From the NCBI RefSeq assembly GCF_900104585.1, contig NZ_FNVX01000006.1:682001-746000 (forward strand): 64,000 nucleotides of DNA. Direction: 5' to 3'. Below are positions 54,342-63,358 of the stretch, one piece after another (within the stretch, counting starts at the first letter, position 1; each line of letters opens with the position of its first letter). The translations under genes were made by a program, and so were the position numbers. The DNA is from Bacteroides ihuae (lineage in GTDB: Bacteria > Bacteroidota > Bacteroidia > Bacteroidales > Bacteroidaceae). Below the pieces are notes generated by a model. That model saw nothing but the letters and a program-made list of their open reading frames with translations, was not told where the DNA came from and did no database searches.

Positions 54342-57209
54342 ATGTCAGATGGTAAAATGAATATAGAGAAAAAACACAAAACGTTCCTTAGAGATATATC
54401 CCAATTTATCCCTCAGGAAAGAATCTATACCGACGAACTTCGCCGATTAGCATGGGGAACGGACGCAGGATTTTATCGTCTTATTCCTCAAATAGTTGTC
54501 CGCTCGGACAATGAGATAGAGGTGTCAAAATTACTATCTGTAGCCAACCGCTACCGACTTCCTGTTACCTTTCGAGCAGCAGGGACAAGCCTCTCAGGAC
54601 AAGCCATCAGCGATTCCATTCTTATCATCGCAGGCAAACATTGGGAACGCTATAGCATTAACGAGGATGCCAGTCGCATCACAATGCAACCGGGAATAGT
54701 AGGGCAACGTGTAAATGAAATTCTGAAACCTTACGGTCGTAAGTTTGCCCCAGACCCTGCTTCGGTTAAGAGTGCCATGGTAGGCGGTATTGTAATGAAC
54801 AATGCATCGGGTATGAATTGCGGCACTCATGCCAATAGCGATAAAGTCTTGTTATCTGCTCGTATTGTACTAGTTGATGGAACCTTGCTCGACACCGGAG
54901 ACAGTAGAAGCCGCCAAAACTTTGCGAAAAAGAAGCCGGAGTTCATTCACCAGATAGAATCATTGCGAGACTTAGTACGCAAAGACACACAACTAGCAGA
55001 ACGCATTCGCTATAAATATTCGATTAAGAATGTAACCGGACTCAACATCTTGCCTTTCATCGCTTTAGATGATCCATTTGATATTATAGCTCATTTAATG
55101 GTAGGTTCCGAAGGCACGCTCGCTTTTCTTTCGGAAGTAACCATGAGAACAGAATATGACTATCCGTATAAGGCAAGTGCGATGCTCTATTTTGAAGATA
55201 TAAAAGAAGCTTGCAAGGCTGTTGTGACCATGAAAAAACTCACATTGGCTTCGAGCAAAGAGCTGATTGTGAAGGGAGCCGAACTTCTCGACTGTAAATC
55301 ACTAGCTTCCGTAAATGACCAAACCGGTAGTGGTCTCACCGCTGTGCTAACTGAAACAAAGGCTTCTACTGCCGAAGAGCTTAAAGCCAACATCGCATGC
55401 ATTGAGGAAACACTAAAATCCTTCCCTACATATATTCCTGTTCACTTTACAGACATTGAAAGTGAATATGCTGCTTATTGGGCTATTCGTTCGGGCATCT
55501 TCCCATCAGTAGGAGGAACACGCCCGCTTGGAACAACTTGTCTCATTGAAGATATCGCTTTTCATATTGAAGATCTTCCGGAAGCAACAGCCGAACTGCA
55601 ACAACTATTGGTGCGACACGGATATGACGATGCCTGTATTTATGGTCACGCACTAGAAGGTAATTATCATTTCATCATCAATCAATCGTTTGCTACAGAT
55701 GCTGAGGTAAAACGTTACGAGGAATTGATGAACGATGTGAAGACATTGGTAGTTGATAAATACGACGGTTCCTTAAAAGCCGAACACGGTACAGGACGTA
55801 ACATGGCTCCTTTCGTGAAATACGAATGGGGAGAGACGGCTTATGAAGTGATGCGTGTTGTCAAGCAATTGTTCGATCCAAAAGGACTACTTAACCCAGG
55901 CGTTATCTTTAATGATGACCCACAGTGCCACATTAAAAACTTCAAGCCTCTGCCACTCACGAATGTGCATGTAGACAAGTGTATTGAATGTGGGTTCTGC
56001 GAGGTTAATTGCCTCACATGCGGATTTACCTTATCTTCTCGCCAACGAATTATCATTCAACGAGAGATATCCCGATTGAAGCACTCAGAGGATGTGGATG
56101 ACCAACATAGGCTGCAAATCTTACAAAAACAATATCGCTATCCGGGCAACCAAACTTGTGCAGGCGACGGACTCTGCTCCATGTCATGTCCAATGGGTAT
56201 CAACACAGGAGATCTCACGCACGACCTACGTCAGGAAGAACTACCCAAAGAAAGTATGGGCTACTCCGTTGGCAACTTTGCCGCCAATCATTTTGCAGAG
56301 ATAAAGAGCGTACTGCGACCAGTACTTACTCTCGCTGACGCAGCTCACGGCATTATTGGAACAGCAGCAATGAGATCTATTACTAAGAGTATGCACTATG
56401 TATTCGGTATTCCCCAATGGACAGCCGCTATGCCCAAAGCTTATAATGCAAAGAACGAACAACGCATAGCAAAACGGAATATCTCTCATGAAGAGGTACT
56501 CAAAGTGGTTTATTTCCCTAGCTGCATCAACCAAACAATGGGACTGGAGCGAAAATCACCGGAAGAGATGCCACTCGTCAGCAAAATGGTCTCCCTACTA
56601 CAAAAAGCAGGGTATGAGATTATTTTCCCTAAAAAAATGGATAATTTATGCTGCGGTACCATCTGGGAAAGTAAAGGGATGATAGACATTGCCGATCGCA
56701 AAGCTGCCGAGCTTGAAGCAGCTCTGTACGAAGCTAGTGAGGAAGGCAAATATCCCGTTCTTTGCGACCAAAGTCCTTGTTTGCACCGTATGCGCCATAC
56801 TATTAAGAAGTTAAAGCTATATGAACCTGCAGAATTTATCTACGCGTTCTTAAAAGACAAGTTAGCGTTTACGCAAAGCAACAAGCCGATAGCGCTACAC
56901 ATTACTTGCTCTATGCGCAAAATGGGGCTGGCAGATCAAATTACCGCACTTGCCAAACTATGCTCTACTCAGGTTTTAATACCAGAAGAAGTAGGTTGCT
57001 GTGGGTTTGCAGGAGACAAAGGTTTCACGCATCCGGAAGTCAACACTTATGCCTTACGTAAACTTAAACCTCAAATAGAAAAAGCAGGAATACAAATTGG
57101 CTACTCCAACAGTCGCACGTGCGAAATAGGATTAACCACCAACTCAGGTATACCTTACGTATCCATTGTGTATCTGGTAGATAAATGTACAACGAAAATA
57201 AATAAATAA
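54342..57209 (+). CDS. FAD/Fe-S oxidoreductase, D-lactate dehydrogenase type
   Basis: A 955-residue fusion. The FAD_binding_4 domain (about 35-220) has RAAGTSLSGQAIS and the glycine-rich MVGGIVMNNASGMNCG; the FAD-oxidase C-terminal domain (about 260-520) ends KAEHGTGRNMAPF. Two ferredoxin-type centres follow, CIECGFCEVNCLTC and CAGDGLCSMSCPMGIN, then two CCG-type cysteine domains (CCGTIWESKG, CCGFAGDKGF). This is the plan of quinone-linked D-2-hydroxyacid/D-lactate dehydrogenases. In this operon MurQ releases D-lactate, so D-lactate oxidation to pyruvate is the obvious role. Glycolate or another D-hydroxyacid remains possible. Confidence 0.87.
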   Translation: MSDGKMNIEKKHKTFLRDISQFIPQERIYTDELRRLAWGTDAGFYRLIPQIVVRSDNEIEVSKLLSVANRYRLPVTFRAAGTSLSGQAISDSILIIAGKHWERYSINEDASRITMQPGIVGQRVNEILKPYGRKFAPDPASVKSAMVGGIVMNNASGMNCGTHANSDKVLLSARIVLVDGTLLDTGDSRSRQNFAKKKPEFIHQIESLRDLVRKDTQLAERIRYKYSIKNVTGLNILPFIALDDPFDIIAHLMVGSEGTLAFLSEVTMRTEYDYPYKASAMLYFEDIKEACKAVVTMKKLTLASSKELIVKGAELLDCKSLASVNDQTGSGLTAVLTETKASTAEELKANIACIEETLKSFPTYIPVHFTDIESEYAAYWAIRSGIFPSVGGTRPLGTTCLIEDIAFHIEDLPEATAELQQLLVRHGYDDACIYGHALEGNYHFIINQSFATDAEVKRYEELMNDVKTLVVDKYDGSLKAEHGTGRNMAPFVKYEWGETAYEVMRVVKQLFDPKGLLNPGVIFNDDPQCHIKNFKPLPLTNVHVDKCIECGFCEVNCLTCGFTLSSRQRIIIQREISRLKHSEDVDDQHRLQILQKQYRYPGNQTCAGDGLCSMSCPMGINTGDLTHDLRQEELPKESMGYSVGNFAANHFAEIKSVLRPVLTLADAAHGIIGTAAMRSITKSMHYVFGIPQWTAAMPKAYNAKNEQRIAKRNISHEEVLKVVYFPSCINQTMGLERKSPEEMPLVSKMVSLLQKAGYEIIFPKKMDNLCCGTIWESKGMIDIADRKAAELEAALYEASEEGKYPVLCDQSPCLHRMRHTIKKLKLYEPAEFIYAFLKDKLAFTQSNKPIALHITCSMRKMGLADQITALAKLCSTQVLIPEEVGCCGFAGDKGFTHPEVNTYALRKLKPQIEKAGIQIGYSNSRTCEIGLTTNSGIPYVSIVYLVDKCTTKINK

Positions 57210-57210
57210 A

Positions 57211-58359
57211 ATGAACAACAAAGAGACAATTCCTACTTCTGGAATTAAAAAGGCTCCATCCAGCCGCTTACTAGCCCTTGATGTACTGAGAGGGATCACA
57301 ATAGCCGGGATGATTATGGTAAACAATCCGGGTAGCTGGGGGAGCATCTATGCCCCGCTGGAACACGCAGAATGGATCGGACTGACACCTACTGATTTGG
57401 TATTCCCCTTCTTCATGTTCATTATGGGCATCTCTACCTATATTTCATTAAGAAAATACAATTTCGAATTCAGCCTTGCAGCTATTTGGAAAATACTAAA
57501 ACGTACGATCGTTATATTCGCTATCGGATTAGGGATTAGCTACTTGTCTTTATCCTGGCGCACCCTAGATCCTCTCCCTTTCGACAGATTGCGCATCTTG
57601 GGAGTGATGCAAAGACTGGCATTAAGCTATGGAGCTACAGCCATCATTGCCTTGACTATAAAACACAAACGTATACCTTATCTCATTGGCACACTACTAG
57701 TAGGTTATTTTCTGATCTTATTCTTCGGCAATGGATTTGAATATAACGAAACAAACATCTTGTCATTAGTGGATCGCCTCGTGCTTGGACTGAATCATAT
57801 GTACAAAGATAATGGAGTTGATCCGGAAGGATTATTGAGTACTATTCCCTCCATTGCACACGTATTGATTGGTTTCTGCTGTGGCAAACTATTAATGGAA
57901 GTAAAAGACATTCATGAAAAGATAGAACGCCTGTTTCTAATAGGTACCATCCTCACTTTCACAGGCTTCTTACTCAGCTACGGTTGTCCAATCAGCAAAA
58001 AGGTCTGGTCGCCTACATTCGCTTTAACTACTTGCGGATTAGCAGCTAGTCTTCTGGCATTGCTTATTTGGTTTATAGACGTAAAAGGATACAAAAAGTG
58101 GAGTCGTTTCTTCGAATCATTTGGCGTAAATCCTCTTTTCATTTATGTTATGGCAGCCATATTATCGATCTCCTTAAGTAATATCAGTTTTGCTTATGGT
58201 AATGAAACAATCAGCCTACACGGATACGCCTATTCAGTCATTTTGCAACCTTTATTGGGCGACAAAGCCGGTTCGCTGGCCTTCGCTTTACTCTTTGTTG
58301 CATTGAACTGGACCATCGGACACGTATTATACAAAAAGAAACTATATATAAAAATATGA
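57211..58359 (+). CDS. DUF5009/NagX-like membrane acyltransferase (HGSNAT family)
   Basis: A 382-residue membrane protein with about ten helices, related to human heparan-alpha-glucosaminide N-acetyltransferase and bacterial NagX. Family blocks are LALDVLRGITIAGMIMVNNPGS near the start, THAEW-like EHAEWIGLTPTDLVFPFFMFIMG, and a FGVNPLFIYV segment near the end. HGSNAT moves acetyl from cytosolic acetyl-CoA to a glucosamine on the far side of the membrane. Here it could re-acetylate N-deacetylated wall sugars, or act as a sugar transporter as proposed for NagX. It starts 1 bp after the dehydrogenase gene and overlaps the kinase gene. Confidence 0.82.
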   Translation: MNNKETIPTSGIKKAPSSRLLALDVLRGITIAGMIMVNNPGSWGSIYAPLEHAEWIGLTPTDLVFPFFMFIMGISTYISLRKYNFEFSLAAIWKILKRTIVIFAIGLGISYLSLSWRTLDPLPFDRLRILGVMQRLALSYGATAIIALTIKHKRIPYLIGTLLVGYFLILFFGNGFEYNETNILSLVDRLVLGLNHMYKDNGVDPEGLLSTIPSIAHVLIGFCCGKLLMEVKDIHEKIERLFLIGTILTFTGFLLSYGCPISKKVWSPTFALTTCGLAASLLALLIWFIDVKGYKKWSRFFESFGVNPLFIYVMAAILSISLSNISFAYGNETISLHGYAYSVILQPLLGDKAGSLAFALLFVALNWTIGHVLYKKKLYIKI

Positions 58360-59186
58360 TTTTAATAGCAGATAGCGGATCTACAAAAACAGATTGGTGT
58401 ATTGTAGATAAAGGGCAATTAGTCCAACAAGTTTATACAAAAGGAACGAATCCTTTTTTTCAATCGGAAGAAGAAATAAGTAATGAAGTCGGTAGTGCAC
58501 TCTTGCCTCAACTAGGAAAGTATACAATTGATGCAGTATATTTTTACGGCGCAGGTTGCGCTTTCCCCGATAAGATTGAGACGGTACACAAGGCCATATC
58601 AAAACATATCAATGCAAAAATCGAAGTAAGCACAGACATGCTTGCCGCAGCTCGCGGATTATGTGGACATCAACCGGGCATAGCCTGCATCATGGGTACA
58701 GGCTCTAATTCTTGTTACTACGATGGAGAAGAGATTGTGGAAAATATATCTCCACTCGGTTTTATCTTGGGCGACGAAGGTAGTGGAGCTGTTTTAGGTA
58801 AATTACTGGTAGGCGATATCCTAAAGAATCAGATTACGCCCGCATTGAAAGAGAAGTTCTTGAAACAATTCAACCTTACACCGGGTGAAATTATCGACAG
58901 GGTGTATCGCCAACCATTCCCTAACCGTTTCCTTGCCAGTCTTTCACCTTTTCTGGTACAAAACATAGAGGAACCGGAAATACATTCGCTAATTCTGGAT
59001 AGCTTCAAAGCTTTCTTTAAACGCAACGTGATGCAATATGATTATAAGAACAACAAAGTACACATTATCGGCTCAGTGGCTCACTACTACAAGGAGATCT
59101 TATTTGAAGCTGCTAGCGAAATGAACATTGAACTGGGAACAGTCATCAAAAGTCCGATGAAAGGGCTGATTTCATATCACAACTAA
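58356..59186 (+). CDS. murK: BadF-type N-acetylmuramate/N-acetylglucosamine kinase, paralogue 2 (MurK-like)
   Basis: A 276-residue cytoplasmic ASKHA kinase. Phosphate-1 motif ADSGSTKTDW (5-14) is canonical; IMGTGSNSCYYDG is phosphate 2, and LGDEGSGAVLGK and IIGSVAHYY follow. It lies 12 bp before murQ and overlaps the NagX-like gene by 4 bases. In Tannerella forsythia a kinase of this family, MurK, makes MurNAc-6-phosphate for MurQ, so the same role is inferred. Paralogue 1 at 33539-34387 has an altered motif. Confidence 0.85.
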   Translation: MILIADSGSTKTDWCIVDKGQLVQQVYTKGTNPFFQSEEEISNEVGSALLPQLGKYTIDAVYFYGAGCAFPDKIETVHKAISKHINAKIEVSTDMLAAARGLCGHQPGIACIMGTGSNSCYYDGEEIVENISPLGFILGDEGSGAVLGKLLVGDILKNQITPALKEKFLKQFNLTPGEIIDRVYRQPFPNRFLASLSPFLVQNIEEPEIHSLILDSFKAFFKRNVMQYDYKNNKVHIIGSVAHYYKEILFEAASEMNIELGTVIKSPMKGLISYHN

Positions 59187-59198
59187 TACAGTACAAGA

Positions 59199-60047
59199 AT
59201 GAATATGGATACCAACAAAGAAAATTTAAATAAGATGTTCGTTAAGATAAGCGAACAGTCCTCACTTTATAACGACCTAGAAAAGAAATCGATACACGAA
59301 TTACTGGAAGATATTAATACGGAGGACCAAAAAGTGGCTATTGCCGTTCAGAGAGCTATTCCGCAGATAGAAAAACTAGTGACTCAGATAGTACCTCGTA
59401 TGAAGCAGGGAGGACGTATCTTTTATATGGGAGCAGGAACCAGCGGGCGCTTAGGTGTGCTCGATGCTTCGGAGATACCTCCAACTTTCGGCATGCCAAA
59501 TACGTTTGTCATCGGACTTATTGCTGGAGGAGATACTGCTTTGCGCAATCCTGTAGAAAATGCCGAAGACGATACGGAACGTGGTTGGAAAGAGTTATTG
59601 GAACATAACATTACTGATAAAGATACAGTTATCGGTATTGCCGCATCGGGTACAACGCCTTATGTAATAGGCGCTTTACATAAAGCTCGCCAGCAGGGTA
59701 TCTTGACGGGATGCATCACCAGCAATCCTAATTCACCAATGGCAGCAGAATCCGATGTGCCTATTGAAATGATAGTAGGACCGGAATATGTTACAGGAAG
59801 TTCTCGCATGAAGTCGGGCACCGGACAGAAGATGATTCTGAATATGATTTCCACTTCTGTAATGATTCAACTCGGACGTGTAAAGGGTAATAAGATGGTG
59901 AACATGCAACTCAGTAATAAGAAGCTGATCGATCGTGGCACTCGTATGATTATCGAAGAACTCGATTTGGAGTATGAACAAGCCAAAGCTTTGCTGTTGA
60001 TGCACGGCTCAGTAAAAAAGGCTGTAGATGCTTACAAAGCAAAATAA
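59199..60047 (+). CDS. murQ: N-acetylmuramic acid 6-phosphate etherase
   Basis: Splits MurNAc-6-P into GlcNAc-6-P and D-lactate. The 282-residue SIS-fold protein has the key block GAGTSGRLGVLDASEIPPTFG (about 78-98), GLIAGGDTALRNPVENAEDD with the second conserved Glu120, and AASGTTPYVIGAL and GSSRMKSGTGQKMIL. It is a little shorter at the C-terminus than E. coli MurQ. It is the diagnostic gene for MurNAc use in this cluster and lies 12 bp after the kinase. Confidence 0.97.
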   Translation: MNMDTNKENLNKMFVKISEQSSLYNDLEKKSIHELLEDINTEDQKVAIAVQRAIPQIEKLVTQIVPRMKQGGRIFYMGAGTSGRLGVLDASEIPPTFGMPNTFVIGLIAGGDTALRNPVENAEDDTERGWKELLEHNITDKDTVIGIAASGTTPYVIGALHKARQQGILTGCITSNPNSPMAAESDVPIEMIVGPEYVTGSSRMKSGTGQKMILNMISTSVMIQLGRVKGNKMVNMQLSNKKLIDRGTRMIIEELDLEYEQAKALLLMHGSVKKAVDAYKAK

Positions 60048-60072
60048 ATTACACTTCAAAAAATAGTAAAAA

Positions 60073-61263
60073 ATGAAAAAGACAGTTTACCTCCTTGCAA
60101 CACTATTATTTGTGTTGCAAGCAGCCGCACAACCGCTCCAACGTGTTGCTCCCGGAAAAGTAGGAATGGACTCCCAGAAACTAAAGTATGCTGATGAAGC
60201 GATTCAGAAGGCTATTGATAATAAAGAGATTCCCGGTGCAGTACTAGCAGTAGTGCGTAATGGTAAAATGGCTTATCTAAAAGCTTACGGGAATAAGCAA
60301 ATATATCCCACAATAGAAGCAATGAATATCAACACCGTATTCGACATGGCCTCGGTCAGTAAATCCATGTCGACTGCAATTTGTGCCATGATACTTATTG
60401 AACGAGGACAATTGCGTTTGCTCGATAAAGTCAATCAATATATTCCCGAATTCAAAGGATGGACAGAGACAGATGGAAAGAAAACAGACATACGTATTGT
60501 TGATATCATGACTCATACATCAGGGCTCCCTCCTTATGCACCAGTCGATTCATTGAAGAAGAAATATGGTGCCCCCAATCCCAACGGGTTGATAGAGTAC
60601 ATTTCTAATTGCAAACGTGATTTTGCTCCGAAAAGTCAGTTTCAGTACAGTTGCCTTAACTACATCACCTTGCAACGCATCATCGAAACAATCTCCGGAC
60701 AAACTTTACGCAACTTTGCTAAAGCCAACATCTTCGATGTACTTGGAATGAAGCACACCGATTATTGCCCAACAGGCGAAACATTGGCTCTCTGTGCACC
60801 AACAGAGAAACAAGCAGATGGTAGTGTACTGAAAGGTATTGTCCACGACCCACTGGCAAGGATAATGAATGGTGGCGTTTCGGGCAATGCAGGCGTTTTT
60901 TCTTCAGCCGATGACATAGCCATTCTTGCAGCTACTCTGCTCAATGAAGGAGAATATGATGGTAAACGCATTCTCAGTCCGATGGCGGTAAAAACAATGC
61001 GTACCGTTCCCCATGCCGTTGCAGAACTAGGTCGTACTCCCGGATGGGATGTATCTTCACCTTATGCTTCAAACAATGGCGATCTTTTCGGACCTAACAC
61101 CTTCGGGCATACAGGCTACACAGGAACATCGCTAATCATGGACCCAGACAGTAACACTGCTGTCATTCTGCTGACTAATCGCGTTCATCCAGATGATAAA
61201 GGAGAAGTAGTCAGATTACGATCTCTTGTCGCAAACGCAGTGGCAGGAGCTATTTTGAAATAG
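60073..61263 (+). CDS. Exported beta-lactamase-fold serine hydrolase
   Basis: A 396-residue class C/EstB-type hydrolase with a signal peptide (about 1-20, ending AAAQ). SxxK is SVSK in MASVSKSMS, the second motif is YSCLN in FQYSCLNYI, and HTGYTG replaces the KTG block. These suit low-molecular-weight PBP-like carboxypeptidases/esterases of wall peptides as well as true beta-lactamases. Its place at the end of a muropeptide operon favours wall processing rather than antibiotic resistance. A strong hairpin follows. Confidence 0.85.
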   Translation: MKKTVYLLATLLFVLQAAAQPLQRVAPGKVGMDSQKLKYADEAIQKAIDNKEIPGAVLAVVRNGKMAYLKAYGNKQIYPTIEAMNINTVFDMASVSKSMSTAICAMILIERGQLRLLDKVNQYIPEFKGWTETDGKKTDIRIVDIMTHTSGLPPYAPVDSLKKKYGAPNPNGLIEYISNCKRDFAPKSQFQYSCLNYITLQRIIETISGQTLRNFAKANIFDVLGMKHTDYCPTGETLALCAPTEKQADGSVLKGIVHDPLARIMNGGVSGNAGVFSSADDIAILAATLLNEGEYDGKRILSPMAVKTMRTVPHAVAELGRTPGWDVSSPYASNNGDLFGPNTFGHTGYTGTSLIMDPDSNTAVILLTNRVHPDDKGEVVRLRSLVANAVAGAILK

Positions 61264-61290
61264 AGAGATAGTATCTCTTTATTTCAAAAT
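61252..61290. terminator. Terminator of the salvage operon
   Basis: 19-bp arms with one mismatch (61252-61270 and 61272-61290). The left arm includes the stop codon of the hydrolase gene, and the right arm is T-rich. It lies between converging genes. Confidence 0.8.
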
Positions 61291-61328
61291 TATAAACTAA
61301 TGCAACAACACTCTTAAGCCGATATCAA

Positions 61329-63242
61329 TCAAGGTGTAGGAATTACAGGTTTAATATGACCATTCTCATCAAATTCCAAACGATCCATGCATACTTCCCG
61401 ATGAAACCCGGCAGCATCTCCCATTTTAATACCATTAGGGCGATTAAAACGATGGTAAACAATGTACCATTTATCTTTACCCGGAATTTCAAGAACAGAA
61501 TTATGCCCTGTGCCATATATCCCTTTTTCCGGATATTTTTGCAAAATAAGATTATTCTCAGGTATCGTAAGTGGTCCTAAAGGAGATGCAGATATTGCAT
61601 ACCTGACTCTGTAATTCTCACTGCGAGTATCATCCTCTGACCATAAGAAGTAATAAAGGCCCTTTCTATAGAAAACATAAATGCCTTCGCGGAAAGTCGC
61701 ATCAGGAGTCATCACTTTCATTGTATTCTTTTTAACAGAGCTCATATCTCTATTCAACTCAGCTACAGCCAGATAACCATTCCCCCAGTACAAATAGCTT
61801 TTTCCTGTTTTCGGATCAGCAAATACATCTGGATCGATTTCTTGCCCACCTTTAACTCCCTCAGGTTTAAAATCTACGACCGGTTTACCAGAGTCTACAA
61901 AAGGACCTGCAGGATCATCAGACACAGCCATTCCTATTTTTTGAGCTGCAGAAAAATAATAGTAATATTTGTATTTCTGTTTTATCTTCTTTTCTATAAT
62001 GCATGGAGCCCAAGCATTACGGTTGCCCCACGATACATCTTTTTTCAGATCTAAAATCACTCCCTCATCTTTCCAGTCTTTCAAGTTTTCAGATGAAAAT
62101 GTTTTGAAATAATATCCACCCCAGCCATCAAAGCCATCACTAGTAGGATAGAGGTAATATTTCTTTGTTTTGTTGGAATATAATATATCGGGATCGGCAT
62201 AATACCCTTCCACTAGCGGATTATTATTCGTCGGCATCTCAAATCCTTTGGGAATGCCCCAATTAGCGGTCAACTTTTTTAATTCACTACGCGTTATAGG
62301 TATCACCGAACCATGACGAGGGTGAAAATCCATTGTGACATTTTGATCTATTACTTTGAAAGTATCCAAGTCTTTACTTTCACAAAATTGATATTTACCC
62401 TTCATATAAACATCATACATGAGAATATAGCTATCGCTATTGATCAGTTTAAACACACTGGAACCTTCTACAGCATCACGAGTTTGCTGTTTATATCCAA
62501 GTTGTTCTATCCATTTTCCGGAAGCCAATGAATCTGTAATGGCCAGTCTAATTCCATTTGAATCCCCTTCTGTTTTATAAAACAGATAGTAAAGCCCATT
62601 CTTATTGATGATATCACCATCGATGCAGGATCTCTTGTTTTTAGGAGTAAACAAAATTCTCGGTTCTCCTTCCAGGTCCGTAAAATTTTCATTGGCGTAG
62701 GCATAGTATATAATATCAGGGCCATTGCCATGTTGCATCGACCAATAGACCATGTATTTACCTGTTTGAGTGTCATAAATGGTTTGAGGAGCCCATACCC
62801 GCTTCAAATCCTCTTGTCCTTTATACTTCTGCTGAATATTGATAACAGAAGATGTCCAATTAACCAAATCATTAGATCTAAGCAATACCATCGCACGATT
62901 CGAATCCCAACCTTTAGACGCGGTCATATCGGTAACAACCATATAAAAGGTCTTACCATCTTGGCAGCGAAGAACATGAGGATCGCGCACACCTCCCGTC
63001 GAACTGATTTCCTTCGAATCCAGAATCGAATTATTATTGTTTAATGCCAGATAGTTATATCCATCTCGACTAATAGCATAACATACTGCTTCATCTTTTA
63101 CACTATTGCCTTTAAAATAAGCAAAAAGGTAACCGACATAATCTTTCTCTGCTGGTCCGGATTTGTAATCCTGAGCGTTAGCTGGAATAAGTATGATTAG
63201 AGAAAGAATGAAAAAATTGAGATGTTTCTTTAGTTGTTGCAT
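61329..63242 (-). CDS. Two-domain GH43-like glycoside hydrolase, exported
   Basis: A 637-residue protein with a signal peptide (about 1-23). Two five-bladed propellers are visible: domain 1 (about 35-335) with GVRDPHVLRCQDG, SCIDGDIINKNG and AVEGSSVFK, and domain 2 (about 345-637) with EGYYADPDILYS, QEIDPDVFADPKTGKSYLYWG and FREGIYVFYRKG. Each has plausible Asp, Asp and Glu residues of the GH43 triad. GH43 enzymes trim arabinose, xylose or galactose side chains; the sugar here is not determined. It lies downstream of a DUF3823 gene but behind a hairpin. Confidence 0.85.
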   Translation of the reverse strand: MQQLKKHLNFFILSLIILIPANAQDYKSGPAEKDYVGYLFAYFKGNSVKDEAVCYAISRDGYNYLALNNNNSILDSKEISSTGGVRDPHVLRCQDGKTFYMVVTDMTASKGWDSNRAMVLLRSNDLVNWTSSVINIQQKYKGQEDLKRVWAPQTIYDTQTGKYMVYWSMQHGNGPDIIYYAYANENFTDLEGEPRILFTPKNKRSCIDGDIINKNGLYYLFYKTEGDSNGIRLAITDSLASGKWIEQLGYKQQTRDAVEGSSVFKLINSDSYILMYDVYMKGKYQFCESKDLDTFKVIDQNVTMDFHPRHGSVIPITRSELKKLTANWGIPKGFEMPTNNNPLVEGYYADPDILYSNKTKKYYLYPTSDGFDGWGGYYFKTFSSENLKDWKDEGVILDLKKDVSWGNRNAWAPCIIEKKIKQKYKYYYYFSAAQKIGMAVSDDPAGPFVDSGKPVVDFKPEGVKGGQEIDPDVFADPKTGKSYLYWGNGYLAVAELNRDMSSVKKNTMKVMTPDATFREGIYVFYRKGLYYFLWSEDDTRSENYRVRYAISASPLGPLTIPENNLILQKYPEKGIYGTGHNSVLEIPGKDKWYIVYHRFNRPNGIKMGDAAGFHREVCMDRLEFDENGHIKPVIPTP

Positions 63243-63289
63243 AACTATAAATATTTCTAATACCTATTTTAGTCTATTTAAAAAGATTA

Positions 63290-63321
63290 CGGAAAAGGCA
63301 AGACAGATCTTACCTTTTCCG
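63290..63321 (-). terminator. Probable terminator after the DUF3823 gene
   Basis: CGGAAAAGGCAAGA (63290-63303) pairs with TCTTACCTTTTCCG (63308-63321) with one mismatch and a 4-base loop. On the minus strand it is followed by a TCTTTTT run and lies 38 bp past the stop. Confidence 0.6.
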
Positions 63322-63358
63322 ATATAGTCAAGCGATCCATTCAATATAGTACTTTGAT

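Noticed and set aside
60073..61263. Reading the serine hydrolase as an antibiotic-resistance beta-lactamase
   Set aside because: Its position in a muropeptide operon and its YSC/HTG motifs fit EstB or PBP-like wall hydrolases at least as well.
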